From: Bacteroidales bacterium 6E
GTDB taxonomy: Bacteria; Bacteroidota; Bacteroidia; Bacteroidales; Prolixibacteraceae
NCBI GenBank assembly: GCA_001270045.2
Contig: DF970671.1
Location: 115,929 to 179,928, forward strand
Direction: 5' to 3'
Length of the DNA: 64,000 bases
This document shows, piece after piece, positions 25,170 to 33,978 of the stretch. Numbering within the stretch: position 1 is the stretch's first letter; each line of letters starts with the position of its first letter. Below the pieces are notes generated by a model that saw only the letters and a program-made list of their open reading frames with translations, was not told the DNA's origin and did no database searches. A program made the translations under genes and the position numbers.

Positions 25170-26288
25170 TTAAGCAGTCTTTCGGTATTTCCGGATAGCA
25201 AAAAGAGTAAACATCACCGATAGAATGGTGAGCGAGAGAATATCGTTCCTGATATCACCAAAGGTGGCCCCCTTGAGCATAACCATGCGGTTGATGCGCA
25301 TGATATATGAAACCGGATTGAGTCGGTTTATTTCCCGGGCCCATTCTGGCATGCTATCGAATGGTGTGAATATACCGCTCATCAGCATAAATATGATCAG
25401 AAAGAAAAATCCGGCGAACATAAATTGCTGTTGGGTCCGCGTAATGGTCGATATGAACAATGCTAGCCCAAGTGCCCCGATCAGAAAAATAAACGAACTC
25501 AAAAACAACAGCAACGGATTGCCTTCAAAAGGCATGTTAAAGGCCAGCATACCAATGGATATGCCCAATGCCAGATCCACGAGTCCAACCAATAGGTATG
25601 GAATCATTTTAGCAGCTATGAACTGGTACTTTTTTACAGGTGTAACGTTGATCTGCTCGATAGTGCCGCTTTCCTTTTCCTTAACCATGTTCAGTCCTGC
25701 CAGTACAAACCCGATGGCAGCCACCAGTATTCCCAAAACTCCGGGAAGCATGTAGAATTTATAATTCATGGTCTCGTTGTACCAATACCGGTTGGTAACC
25801 TCAATTCTGGGAATTGACTGAAATCTCAATATTTCGGTATTTCCGGCAATCAGTGAATTGTTATATTCCCTGATGACTCCGCTGAAATATCCCCAGGCTA
25901 GTTGGGCGTTTGAAGCGTTGATTGCATTAACCGATACCATCAGTTTTGCTGGGTTCCCATTGCCGATATCTTTGCCAAAGTCTTCAGGAATCTGTAACGT
26001 CAGGTCTGTTTTCCCTTCAAGCATCAACCTGTTGGCTTGCATTTCGGAAAAGGAGGTGTGCCGTATTTCGAAAAATGATGTGCCGTCGAGCTGGTTGATC
26101 AGATTTCGTGAATCGACAGATTGATCCAAATCGACGACACATATTCGTATGTTTCGAATTTCATAGGTAATGGCCGGAACGAGTATCAACATCTGGACAA
26201 TGGGAATGGCAAAAATGGCCCTGCCAATAAACCGGTCCCTGAACAATTGCAGAAACTCTTTTCGAAGCAGTATGAATATGGTTCTCAT
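25170..26288 (-). CDS. ABC-2 type exporter permease (YbhR/YbhS-like)
   Basis: 372 residues. One N-terminal helix (IGRAIFAIPIVQMLILV) is followed by a ~140-residue extracytoplasmic domain (ICVVDLDQSVDSRNLINQ) and five C-terminal helices. KEKESGTIEQINVTPVKKYQ is the conserved cytoplasmic loop of ABC-2 permeases, and MSGIFTPFDSMPEWAREINRLNP is typical of the YbhS/YbhR group. It is the last gene of the exporter operon, 16 bp after its paralogue, and 64 bp before the kinase gene start. Confidence 0.9.
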   Translation of the reverse strand: MRTIFILLRKEFLQLFRDRFIGRAIFAIPIVQMLILVPAITYEIRNIRICVVDLDQSVDSRNLINQLDGTSFFEIRHTSFSEMQANRLMLEGKTDLTLQIPEDFGKDIGNGNPAKLMVSVNAINASNAQLAWGYFSGVIREYNNSLIAGNTEILRFQSIPRIEVTNRYWYNETMNYKFYMLPGVLGILVAAIGFVLAGLNMVKEKESGTIEQINVTPVKKYQFIAAKMIPYLLVGLVDLALGISIGMLAFNMPFEGNPLLLFLSSFIFLIGALGLALFISTITRTQQQFMFAGFFFLIIFMLMSGIFTPFDSMPEWAREINRLNPVSYIMRINRMVMLKGATFGDIRNDILSLTILSVMFTLFAIRKYRKTA

Positions 26289-26304
26289 TTCTGATCCTCC
26301 GGAT

Positions 26305-27414
26305 TTATTGCAGTCGGGTTTTAAAACTTCGCAAACTGATGACTATGAAGAATGCCGTGAATGACACAAGAATCAGGGTCTCTTTCCAAACAAAAGCAAG
26401 GCCGGTCCCTTTAATCATGATATTTTTAAGGATGACGATAAAATATCGGGGTGGAAGAATTGCACTGATCCACTGATAAATTTCGGGCATGCTTTCAATG
26501 GGCACAATAAATCCCGATAGCAAGACCGTCGGTAACATACCTCCAACAAGGGTTACAAAGATGGCTTGCTGCATGGTCTTTGCAATGGATGAAACTAGGA
26601 TCCCCAGAGATAAGCTCATCAGGATATACAACATTAACTCGGCAAGCAGCAACAAAATACTACCCTTGACAGCCAGTCCGAAAACCAGCCAGGAAAGTAA
26701 AAGGATGAGTATGGCATCAATCAGGGAAAGAAAAAAGTAAGGGACCACCTTTCCGATGATAATCTGGGCCGGCTTCAAGGGTGAAGCCAGCAAAGCTTCC
26801 ATGGTGCCAAATTCCTTTTCACGGGTCAGCGTTATCGATGTCATCAATGCACAGATCAGGATCATGATCATGGTAATGACTCCCGGAACAAACATAAACT
26901 GGCTTTTCAGGGTGGGATTATAGAACATTCGAACTTCCGGACTGACCAGGAGTGTGCCCGGCATGTCAGTTTGTGCCAGCTCCCGGTTGTAGTCTCCAAT
27001 TATCGCGGTAATAAAATTGGTGGTTTGGGTGGCCACATTGGGTTCCGATCCATCGGTTATGATGCTGATGGCTGCAGTGCCTTCGCTAAGCAATCTTTGG
27101 GAGAAATCCTCGCCAAAAATGAGAATGGCTTTGGTTTTTCCGCCTCTCAAGGTTGCTCCCAGTTCGTGATATCCTGCCAGATCCTTCCCCCTTTCGAAGA
27201 AACCTGAAGAACAGATTTTATCCGTGATTTTTTGGGTCACTTCATCCCTGGATAAATCAAGAACGCCTACTCTGATATTTTTGAGCTCCATGCTGATGAC
27301 AAACCCAAAAAGCAAGACCAGGATTGCCGGTATTCCAAACAGGATGATCATCGTCAGATAATCCCTGAAAATGTGGATAAACTCTTTTTTGACAAATCCC
27401 AGAAAGCGCTTCAT
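26305..27414 (-). CDS. ABC-2 type exporter permease (YbhR/YbhS-like)
   Basis: 369 residues from ATG 27414, five bases after the upstream ATPase stop; a TTG at 27441 would overlap that gene. Same architecture as its neighbour: helix IILFGIPAILVLLFGFVI, extracytoplasmic domain starting VGVLDLSRDEVTQKI, then five helices with TREKEFGTMEALLASPLKP and SGFIVPIESMPEIYQW. With the second permease it should form the heterodimeric membrane channel of a tripartite exporter. Confidence 0.9.
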   Translation of the reverse strand: MKRFLGFVKKEFIHIFRDYLTMIILFGIPAILVLLFGFVISMELKNIRVGVLDLSRDEVTQKITDKICSSGFFERGKDLAGYHELGATLRGGKTKAILIFGEDFSQRLLSEGTAAISIITDGSEPNVATQTTNFITAIIGDYNRELAQTDMPGTLLVSPEVRMFYNPTLKSQFMFVPGVITMIMILICALMTSITLTREKEFGTMEALLASPLKPAQIIIGKVVPYFFLSLIDAILILLLSWLVFGLAVKGSILLLLAELMLYILMSLSLGILVSSIAKTMQQAIFVTLVGGMLPTVLLSGFIVPIESMPEIYQWISAILPPRYFIVILKNIMIKGTGLAFVWKETLILVSFTAFFIVISLRSFKTRLQ

Positions 27415-27418
27415 AAGT

Positions 27419-28162
27419 TTAGTTTTTATCGGGTCTGGCAATTTTTACGAACACTTCTTCCACTGATCGGGCCGTATATATCCTTTTTAGTTCGGCAGGT
27501 GTATCCAGTGCCATTATCTTCCCGTCGCTCATGATCGAAATCCGGTCACAATATTCCGCTTCATCCATATAATGCGTGGTGACAAAGACAGTGATACCTT
27601 CAGAAGAGGCTTCATAAATCATTTCCCAAAACTGTCGTCTGGCTATCGGATCAACTCCCCCGGTAGGCTCATCAAGAAATACAATCCTGGGCTGGTGAAA
27701 AATGGCGATTGAAAATGCCAGTTTTTGCTTCCATCCAAGGGGCAATCCTGCAATGAGCTTGTTGCGTAATGCATTCATGCCAAGTCTGTTCAGTAGGATT
27801 TCCTGTTTTTCGCGGATCTCCCTTGAAGATATTCCGTAGATCCCTCCAAACAGCCTGATATTCTCGCTGACAGTCAGGTCTTCATAGAGAGAAAACTTTT
27901 GGCTCATGTACCCAATGTTACGCTTGATTTTTTCGGTCTCGCCGTAAATATCGAATCCTGCAACTTTTACTTCACCCGATGTCGGGGCCGATAATCCGCA
28001 AAGTATCCTTACAGCGGTGGTCTTTCCGGCACCGTTGGCACCCAGAAAACCAAAGATCTCCCCTTTTTTTACCTCAAATGAGAGGTTGTCATTTGCGATA
28101 AATGACCCAAATTTTTTAACCAGGTTCCTGACCGTTATGATATTTTCCTTTTCGGTTCCCAT
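27419..28162 (-). CDS. ABC exporter ATPase (second half of a YbhF-like pair)
   Basis: 247 residues. Walker A is GANGAGKTTAVRILCG, Walker B is IVFLDEPTGGVDPIARRQFW, and the switch is FVTTHYMDEAEYCD. The signature motif is LPLGWKQKLAFSIA instead of SGGxxQR. The same Pro-Leu-Gly replacement occurs in the C-terminal half of fused YbhF proteins, so it is a family trait rather than decay. It follows the canonical ATPase by 14 bp; together they replace the single fused YbhF polypeptide. Confidence 0.92.
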   Translation of the reverse strand: MGTEKENIITVRNLVKKFGSFIANDNLSFEVKKGEIFGFLGANGAGKTTAVRILCGLSAPTSGEVKVAGFDIYGETEKIKRNIGYMSQKFSLYEDLTVSENIRLFGGIYGISSREIREKQEILLNRLGMNALRNKLIAGLPLGWKQKLAFSIAIFHQPRIVFLDEPTGGVDPIARRQFWEMIYEASSEGITVFVTTHYMDEAEYCDRISIMSDGKIMALDTPAELKRIYTARSVEEVFVKIARPDKN

Positions 28163-28176
28163 GCGCGAATTAACCT

Positions 28177-29091
28177 TTATTGTTGTCCCATAAGATTGAT
28201 AAAGACATCTTCAATGCCAGGCCCGATTTCTTCCACCAAAACATTGGTGTGTTTCTGGTCAGACAGGTATTTGTCCAATTCGCTGGTCTCAACTTCATCA
28301 TCAATTCCGGTAAAGTGCACATACCGGCCAAATGCAAAGACCGAGTCGGTCTTGGCAAATTGGTGCAAATCACGGATGAGGCGATGCATCTCATCGGAAC
28401 TTACATGGAATATCCGTCGGGGAAACTTTTCAGTAATCCGCCTGGGTGTATCCACATCCATGATCTTTCCGCCCTGGATCAATGCTACCCGGTCACATAA
28501 GGAAGCTTCATCCATATAGGGTGTGGAAACCAGAATGGTGATGCCTTTTTCCTTGAGTTTTTTCAGCATTTCCCAGAATTCTTTGCGGGAAACGGCATCC
28601 ACACCGGTTGTGGGCTCGTCGAGTACCAGGATTTCCGGTTTGTGGATCAAGGCACAGGACAAGGCCAGTTTTTGTTTCATGCCCCCGGATAGTTGGCCGG
28701 CCAATCTTTTTTTGAATGGCTCTATATGGGAATAAATATCAGCGATCAATTCAAAGTTCTGCCTGACGGTCGTACCATAAACTGTTGCATAAAAACTGAG
28801 GTTTTCCTCGACGGTAAGGTCCTGGTACAGGCTGAATCGGCCCGGCATATAACCGATACGCTTTCTCAATTCGCGATATTGTTTATGGGTATCCAATCCC
28901 AGCACCATCATGCTGCCCTTGTCCGGTAAAAGCAGGGTGGTGATGATCCTGAAAAGGGTTGTCTTGCCTGCACCGTCCGGCCCGATCAGCCCAAAGATTT
29001 CATTTCTGTTTACCTCCAGGCTGACATTGTCGAGCGCGACGACCTCCCCGAATCGCTTGCTGACCTTTATGGATTCAATTGCTTTATTCAT
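28177..29091 (-). CDS. ABC exporter ATPase (first half of a YbhF-like pair)
   Basis: 304 residues. Walker A is GPDGAGKTTLFRIITT, the signature is QLSGGMKQKLALSCALI, Walker B is ILVLDEPTTGVDAVSRKEFW, and the switch is LVSTPYMDEASLCD (Pro in place of the usual His, as in YbhF N-terminal halves). A C-terminal extension of ~80 residues follows the ATPase core. It starts five bases after the HlyD gene. It powers the exporter as a heterodimer with the next gene. Confidence 0.92.
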   Translation of the reverse strand: MNKAIESIKVSKRFGEVVALDNVSLEVNRNEIFGLIGPDGAGKTTLFRIITTLLLPDKGSMMVLGLDTHKQYRELRKRIGYMPGRFSLYQDLTVEENLSFYATVYGTTVRQNFELIADIYSHIEPFKKRLAGQLSGGMKQKLALSCALIHKPEILVLDEPTTGVDAVSRKEFWEMLKKLKEKGITILVSTPYMDEASLCDRVALIQGGKIMDVDTPRRITEKFPRRIFHVSSDEMHRLIRDLHQFAKTDSVFAFGRYVHFTGIDDEVETSELDKYLSDQKHTNVLVEEIGPGIEDVFINLMGQQ

Positions 29092-29096
29092 GGGCT

Positions 29097-29975
29097 TCAG
29101 AATATGGCTTCGCCCGGCATCCCCGGTTTCATGGTGCCGTCATTTTTGACATCAATGGTTACGGCATAAACCAGGGTCACTCTCTCTTCCTTTGTCTGGA
29201 TTATTTTGGGTGTGAATTCCGCTTTATTTGCAATATGCGATATGGTACCGATGTTTAACTTATATCCTTTTGCGCCGTCATCCACCCTGACGGTGCAGGA
29301 ATTGCCAAGTTTTATGTTTCCCAGTTGGGCGCCACTGACATAAACCTTCAGTTGGATGATTGACAGATCGGCAATCTTGACTAAGGGTCTTCCAGTCGTG
29401 ATCATCTCACCCGCTTCAGCATATTTCGTGAGGATGGTCCCATGGAGGGGACTTTTGACATGGCATCTGCTGATCTGTTCATCCAGTAAAGCCTTTTTGG
29501 CTTCGATGGAAGCAATTTCAGAATAGATCAGGCTGTTTTGCGTGTTGTTTGCCGTAATCTGCTTTTCAAGCACAGATACCTGTCCAACCAGATCATCGTA
29601 TTGTTTTTGGGTGGCGGCCTCTTCCCTGAGCATATTTTCGGTGCGCTTAAGATTAATCCTTAGGTTTTCGATTTGTTGGGTCAGGATTTCGTTTTGTGCG
29701 CGGATAGTCTGTGTCCGGCTTCGGATCGCGTCAATGCCTGCGTTGGCCTCTTCTTTTTGCAGATGGATAAGGGTAGTGTCGATCAGGGCAATTGTCTGTC
29801 CTTCTATTATCTGTTCGCCTTCCCTGATGTCGAAACGCATTATTCTCCCGTTTGATTCGGCCGATATCAGAACCTCTGTCGCTTCAAATGAACCGTATGC
29901 ATCTGCCTCTTCCTTGTTGTTCTGGCATGAGACAAGAAGAAACAGTAAAACCTGCAGATAGAGAATGTTTTTCAT
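29097..29975 (-). CDS. HlyD/YbhG-family periplasmic adaptor lipoprotein
   Basis: 292 residues. The lipoprotein signal is LQVLLFLLVSCQNN. The first lipoyl half-motif is GSFEATEVLISAESNGRIMR with REGEQIIEGQTIALID. A long coiled coil spans about residues 75-165. The second lipoyl half is SPLHGTILTKYAEAGEMITT, and the beta-barrel and membrane-proximal part ends KPGMPGEAIF. It bridges the ABC-2 permeases and the TolC-like channel encoded just upstream, completing an inner-to-outer membrane export path. Confidence 0.92.
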   Translation of the reverse strand: MKNILYLQVLLFLLVSCQNNKEEADAYGSFEATEVLISAESNGRIMRFDIREGEQIIEGQTIALIDTTLIHLQKEEANAGIDAIRSRTQTIRAQNEILTQQIENLRINLKRTENMLREEAATQKQYDDLVGQVSVLEKQITANNTQNSLIYSEIASIEAKKALLDEQISRCHVKSPLHGTILTKYAEAGEMITTGRPLVKIADLSIIQLKVYVSGAQLGNIKLGNSCTVRVDDGAKGYKLNIGTISHIANKAEFTPKIIQTKEERVTLVYAVTIDVKNDGTMKPGMPGEAIF

Positions 29976-29986
29976 GGTTTGGATAG

Positions 29987-31285
29987 TTAATTGATTTCTA
30001 TTCCGCTGATATTCAAATATTCAACTTTAGATAATGCCAGTTGGATCCTGTGAATTTCAAGGTTGATCACAGCTTGCTTTTCAGCATTGAATTCATGTAT
30101 GAATTCTGTTGCGGTGATTACCCCGTTTTCAAATTTTGATCCGGCAGTTGCACTGATCCGTTTTCTGATCGCAACTAGTTCACTGCCGGTTTCCAGGCGT
30201 GCTTCCAGATTTTTAATCTCCGCCATTTTCGTTTCCAAAAGCCGGTTTAGCTGGGCTGAAAGGTCCGCCTTGCGAGTATCTGCCAGATCCTTCTGATAAT
30301 GGATGATCTGAATTTCATTTGAAGTTTTACTCCAGTCAAAGACATTCCAACGAACGCCTGCCCCGACAATTGCAAATGGCGCAAACTCGTCCTTGAAGAA
30401 ATTGTTCCCCGGAGGATTGCCATAACCAAGGGTCGCAAATCCAAAAACCTTGGGTCTTCTTTTGCTGTCAAGGAGTTTCATGGATACATCGAGCTGATAT
30501 TTCCGGAGATCAAATATTTGAAGTTCGGGCCTGGAAAGTGTTTGTTCCTGCCTGACTTCGGCCAAAGGGATTACAAGCCTGGTGTTTTTATCAAAGGTAA
30601 AACCTGTAATATTGGACAACACTTTCAGCAGGGATTCCTTTTGCAATCCATTTTCAAACAACTGTTGTTCCAGCCCAAGTTTTTCAGCCAGTATCACATC
30701 CCTTTCCGCTGGAATAATGACACCGTTCCGAATGGCAGCTTCCATTGAGGCCAAGCGTGCTAGAATCGTTTCCAGAAATGTGTTCAGCAATTCTTCCTGT
30801 TTGCCGAGCAAGAGTAAGTTGAAATAATAAGTGTTTACCTGGCTCCTGATTTTATACAGGTCTGATTCAGTTTGCTTCTCCTGGGCGTGAAACTCTGCCA
30901 TTTCGAGAGATTTTGCCATCCTTATAGTACCCCCGTCATAAATCAGCTGGTTGATTTCCAATGTCATTTTGTATTGTTCATGCGGCATCGGTCGGATCAT
31001 GTCGCTGATGCCGGGAAGGGGAAGCGAGCCCATGGCTTCAGTCAGGTCAATCACAGATGAGTTGTAAATGAAGCTACCATTCGCATCGATTGTCGGTAAC
31101 CAACCTTTGGAATGGTTACTTTCTTTCATCTGCCTGATTTGGTCATATACCGATTTCTCGGAGTTGATCGGAGAAGTTTTCGCTGCAAATTCGTAACACT
31201 CCCTGAGCGTTACAATTTGTTGGGCTGTTGTTGGAAAACCTGCCATTAACAGGATCCCAAGAGCCAGATAGAATGGTCTATTCAT
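29987..31285 (-). CDS. TolC-family outer-membrane efflux protein
   Basis: 432 residues with a signal peptide (LALGILLMAGFPTTAQQ). Two OEP repeats form the helical barrel; visible blocks are TLRECYEFAAKTSPI near the start, QVNTYYFNLLLLGKQEELLN, LSRPELQIFDLRKYQLDVSM, PKVFGFATLGYG and VGAGVRWNVFDWSK. It provides the outer-membrane exit for the ABC exporter encoded downstream. It begins 24 bp after the TetR gene, so all seven genes likely form one transcript. Confidence 0.92.
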   Translation of the reverse strand: MNRPFYLALGILLMAGFPTTAQQIVTLRECYEFAAKTSPINSEKSVYDQIRQMKESNHSKGWLPTIDANGSFIYNSSVIDLTEAMGSLPLPGISDMIRPMPHEQYKMTLEINQLIYDGGTIRMAKSLEMAEFHAQEKQTESDLYKIRSQVNTYYFNLLLLGKQEELLNTFLETILARLASMEAAIRNGVIIPAERDVILAEKLGLEQQLFENGLQKESLLKVLSNITGFTFDKNTRLVIPLAEVRQEQTLSRPELQIFDLRKYQLDVSMKLLDSKRRPKVFGFATLGYGNPPGNNFFKDEFAPFAIVGAGVRWNVFDWSKTSNEIQIIHYQKDLADTRKADLSAQLNRLLETKMAEIKNLEARLETGSELVAIRKRISATAGSKFENGVITATEFIHEFNAEKQAVINLEIHRIQLALSKVEYLNISGIEIN

Positions 31286-31309
31286 TTGGTTTCCTTTTAT
31301 GTGGAGATT

Positions 31310-31918
31310 CTATCGCAAAGCGTTAATCACAAAATCGGCTGCATAGATTTTTCGTTTTTCAATGTAATCGTCAAAATCATACCCCATGCTTTCCAGAATG
31401 GTTGAGAAAATACCCCTTGCCGCAAATGGAAATACACTTAGCGCGACAATCGAGGTCATCAATTGGGGGAAGTTGTCGCGGGTGATATGATATCTTTCAA
31501 AGTCTTCTTTGTGCAGCGATTCAAGCCGTTCCCAGACTTTGGGAATATCAATTTTTAGAATGAGTTTCTTCATCCATTCAGGATTACGGTTCATCTCATT
31601 CAGGATAAAGGCCGGAAGCCGCGGATTCTTCCGGAGAATCTCAAGGTGCTCACGATAAAAAAACCTGATCTTCTCTTCGAAAGAAAGATTGTCGTCCAGA
31701 ACCGGTGCAAATTTTTTGAAAATCTGGCCTGACAGTTTTTCGAATACTGCATTGAAGAGCTTTTCTTTCGACCTGTAATAGTAATGGAGCAAGGCCTTGT
31801 TGATTCCGGCCCTGTCGGCAATTTCCTGCATTCGGGCACCATCCATTCCTTTGTGGATAAATTCCTCAGTGGCGGCTTCAAAGATGATTTCTTCTGTTTG
31901 CCTGTCTTTTGCTACCAT
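31310..31918 (-). CDS. TetR-family repressor of the exporter operon
   Basis: 202 residues from ATG 31918; a TTG at 31939 would add seven residues. The N-terminal helix-turn-helix is TEEFIHKGMDGARMQEIADR, AGINKALLHYYYRSKEKLFN. The rest is an all-alpha ligand-binding domain. A perfect 8-bp-arm palindrome lies 44 bp upstream, consistent with autorepression of the TetR-TolC-HlyD-ATPase-ATPase-permease-permease operon; loss of binding on drug sensing would induce it. Confidence 0.92.
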   Translation of the reverse strand: MVAKDRQTEEIIFEAATEEFIHKGMDGARMQEIADRAGINKALLHYYYRSKEKLFNAVFEKLSGQIFKKFAPVLDDNLSFEEKIRFFYREHLEILRKNPRLPAFILNEMNRNPEWMKKLILKIDIPKVWERLESLHKEDFERYHITRDNFPQLMTSIVALSVFPFAARGIFSTILESMGYDFDDYIEKRKIYAADFVINALR

Positions 31919-31961
31919 GGCATGATGTTTTGGATTCAATAAATGTTGATAAACCGGAAGG

Positions 31962-31979
31962 TTTAACCAGATGGTTAAA
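31962..31979. promoter_or_regulatory. TetR-type operator palindrome
   Basis: TTTAACCA-GA-TGGTTAAA: perfect 8-bp arms around a 2-bp centre, in the divergent region between the TetR operon and the AraC gene. Size, symmetry and position fit a TetR dimer site; it could control both directions. Confidence 0.7.
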
Positions 31980-32094
31980 AGTAGTGATTAATTCTGAATA
32001 TTATTCACTTTCACTGAATTAAGTGGAATGGTTTTCAACATTAACAAAGAGGAGATTGTTCTAAGGGTTAGACAATGGCCATGAATCAAAAATT

Positions 32095-32923
32095 ATGAAC
32101 GTAAGGATATACATACCTCATCCGGCTTTACAGGAGTTTGTCATCAATATTTCGACAGTCGAAGCCATATTGCCACCGGGCATCGATGAGGTTGTCACTC
32201 CTTATCCCCCCCACACCCTACCAATCCATATTATTCTATTGCAACAATCCCATATCTATGGGAGCCAATGATTCAGAAAGGTTTGATCTTCAGCCCGATA
32301 TCGTATTGTTGGGACCTCAGTATTCTAAGGTAAATATCAAGGTGCATAAGCAGCTCAAAGCCATCCGTATTGATTTTTTTCCTGGAGGCATGTACCGGTT
32401 GCTTGGGCTTCCGATGTTTGAATTGTTTGACAAGGGAATCGATGCAGGTGATATTTTTGGATTGGAAGCACAGCAATTAAACGAACAACTTCAAAATACT
32501 TCAGATCTGGAATCAGGGAAGAATCTGGTTGAACAGTTTCTAATGGCCAAGGCTGAAGGACTAAAACAGGTATTGCCTTTCGACAGGGCAATAAAACAGC
32601 TCCTGAAGGAGAGTGGAAACCTTTCGGTCGAAAGGGCAGCGTCTGATGCCTGTTTAAGTGTCAAACAGTTTGAGCGGAAATGTCTCGAACGAATTGGAAT
32701 GATGCCCAAGACGTATACCCGGATACTCAGATTTTCTAAGGCATACCGGTTGCATGAAGCGAATTCCCAACTCTCATGGACCTCCATTGCCCATGCATCG
32801 GGATACTTTGACCAAATGCACATGATCAGGGATTTCAAGACTTTTTCGGGTGTGAATCCTTCCGATATCAAAAAAGAACTTCAAACCACACCCTTGCGAA
32901 TGCAGAAGGACCTTCCTTATTAA
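32095..32923 (+). pseudogene. AraC-family regulator interrupted by a frameshift in a C7 tract
   Basis: Two overlapping frames reconstruct one ~275-residue AraC protein. The first starts at ATG 32095 (MNVRIYIPHPALQEFVINIS) and runs to TPYPP at a run of seven C (32206-32212). After the run the frame continues only if one C is removed: TPYQSILFYCNNPISMGAND. Unshifted, it terminates at TGA near 32270. The C-terminal part keeps the AraC helix-turn-helix pair (SVERAASDACLSVKQFERKC, then SWTSIAHASGYFDQMHMIRD with FKTFSGVNPSD). Possible causes are a sequencing error, true loss, or slippage-based phase variation. It diverges from the exporter operon, so it may once have regulated it or the next gene. 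Confidence 0.8.
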
Positions 32924-32982
32924 ATGTCCATTTTTTACTATTCCTGCCCCATCCCATGACCTTAACTTTGATGGAAAAAGAC

Positions 32983-33978
32983 ATGAAAAGAAAAGAACAG
33001 TTTTTTGCGCTTGAAGAATCATCCAACGATTTAGTAAGGCAGGAAGGAAGGAAAAGTTCGAACGATTCCGAATTGAATTCACGTACATTCAGATTCATTG
33101 TAATCGTTTTTATGGTTTTGTCATTTCATCTAAACGGCCAGTCAAGGGAATTCCCGGGATTGACCCCTTTGGAAGGACACCTGACCCAGGTTTACTTTAG
33201 TAACGGATCTGACGAGAAGGCAGCAAGAATAGCGAACCAAATGGACCAGGTCATCCATTTCTATGATGACAAACTGATGTTCAGGCCTGAAGTTATTATT
33301 CTGGTGCTTTCTCCCGATGACTGGGGCCGATTCACAAACTTCCCGGTATATGGCATGCCGCATTATTCAAACAACAAGACTTTGATTGTTGCCTCTCAGA
33401 ACAATGATTTTTGGGATGGCTTCATTCCACCGCAGGATTCGCTTTCAGCAGACATCGCTGAATTATTAAGTCGTGCCTATTCCGGTGCTGACGGGAAACT
33501 GACAATGGAACCATTCTTTGACTTGCTGGCTATCCATGAGTTGGGCCATGCCTATCATATTCAGGACAAACTGATGATGCAGAGGAAATGGATGGGAGAG
33601 GTATTTGTCAACCTGTTTCTTCATGCCTATATAGCCGAACAGGAACCGCAGTTGCTTCCCCAGTTGACTGTATTTCCAAGGATGGTTCTTGCCAGCACCC
33701 AAAAATCATCCCTGAAATATACGACCCTGAAGGATTTGGAAGAGCGTTATAATGAGATCGGACAACAATACCCGATGAATTACGGCTGGTACCAGTGCCG
33801 GTGGCATACTTCCGCTGCCAATATTTATGATGCCGGTGGAGCAGAGGTTGTGAAAGATTTATGGGATGTGCTAAAATCTAACAGGGAGCCTTTGGATGAT
33901 GAAAAGTTTGCCTTACTGTTGTCCCGTGAAGTTCATCAAAAGCTTGCTGATGTATTGTTGAAATGGGATTTGGAATAA
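32983..33978 (+). CDS. Membrane-anchored or secreted HExxH (gluzincin-like) protein
   Basis: 331 residues from ATG 32983; ATGs at 32956 and 32971 are alternatives. A hydrophobic helix near residues 36-52 (FIVIVFMVLSFHLNGQ) follows a long polar N-terminus, so it is either an unusual signal peptide or a type II anchor. The extracytoplasmic part carries LLAIHELGHAYHIQD, a zinc HExxH motif, and a downstream Glu in WMGEVFVNLFLHAYIAEQEP that could be the third ligand. The C-terminal half is helical. No named peptidase family was recognised. A TAACTTTG element lies at 32963-32970. A second secreted HELGH protein is encoded at 60.1 kb with similar layout. Confidence 0.75.
   Translation: MKRKEQFFALEESSNDLVRQEGRKSSNDSELNSRTFRFIVIVFMVLSFHLNGQSREFPGLTPLEGHLTQVYFSNGSDEKAARIANQMDQVIHFYDDKLMFRPEVIILVLSPDDWGRFTNFPVYGMPHYSNNKTLIVASQNNDFWDGFIPPQDSLSADIAELLSRAYSGADGKLTMEPFFDLLAIHELGHAYHIQDKLMMQRKWMGEVFVNLFLHAYIAEQEPQLLPQLTVFPRMVLASTQKSSLKYTTLKDLEERYNEIGQQYPMNYGWYQCRWHTSAANIYDAGGAEVVKDLWDVLKSNREPLDDEKFALLLSREVHQKLADVLLKWDLE

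Noticed and set aside
27419..28162. Degenerate ABC signature (LPLGWKQ) as sign of a dying gene
   Set aside because: The same replacement is typical of the C-terminal ATPase half of YbhF proteins, and the rest of the gene is intact.
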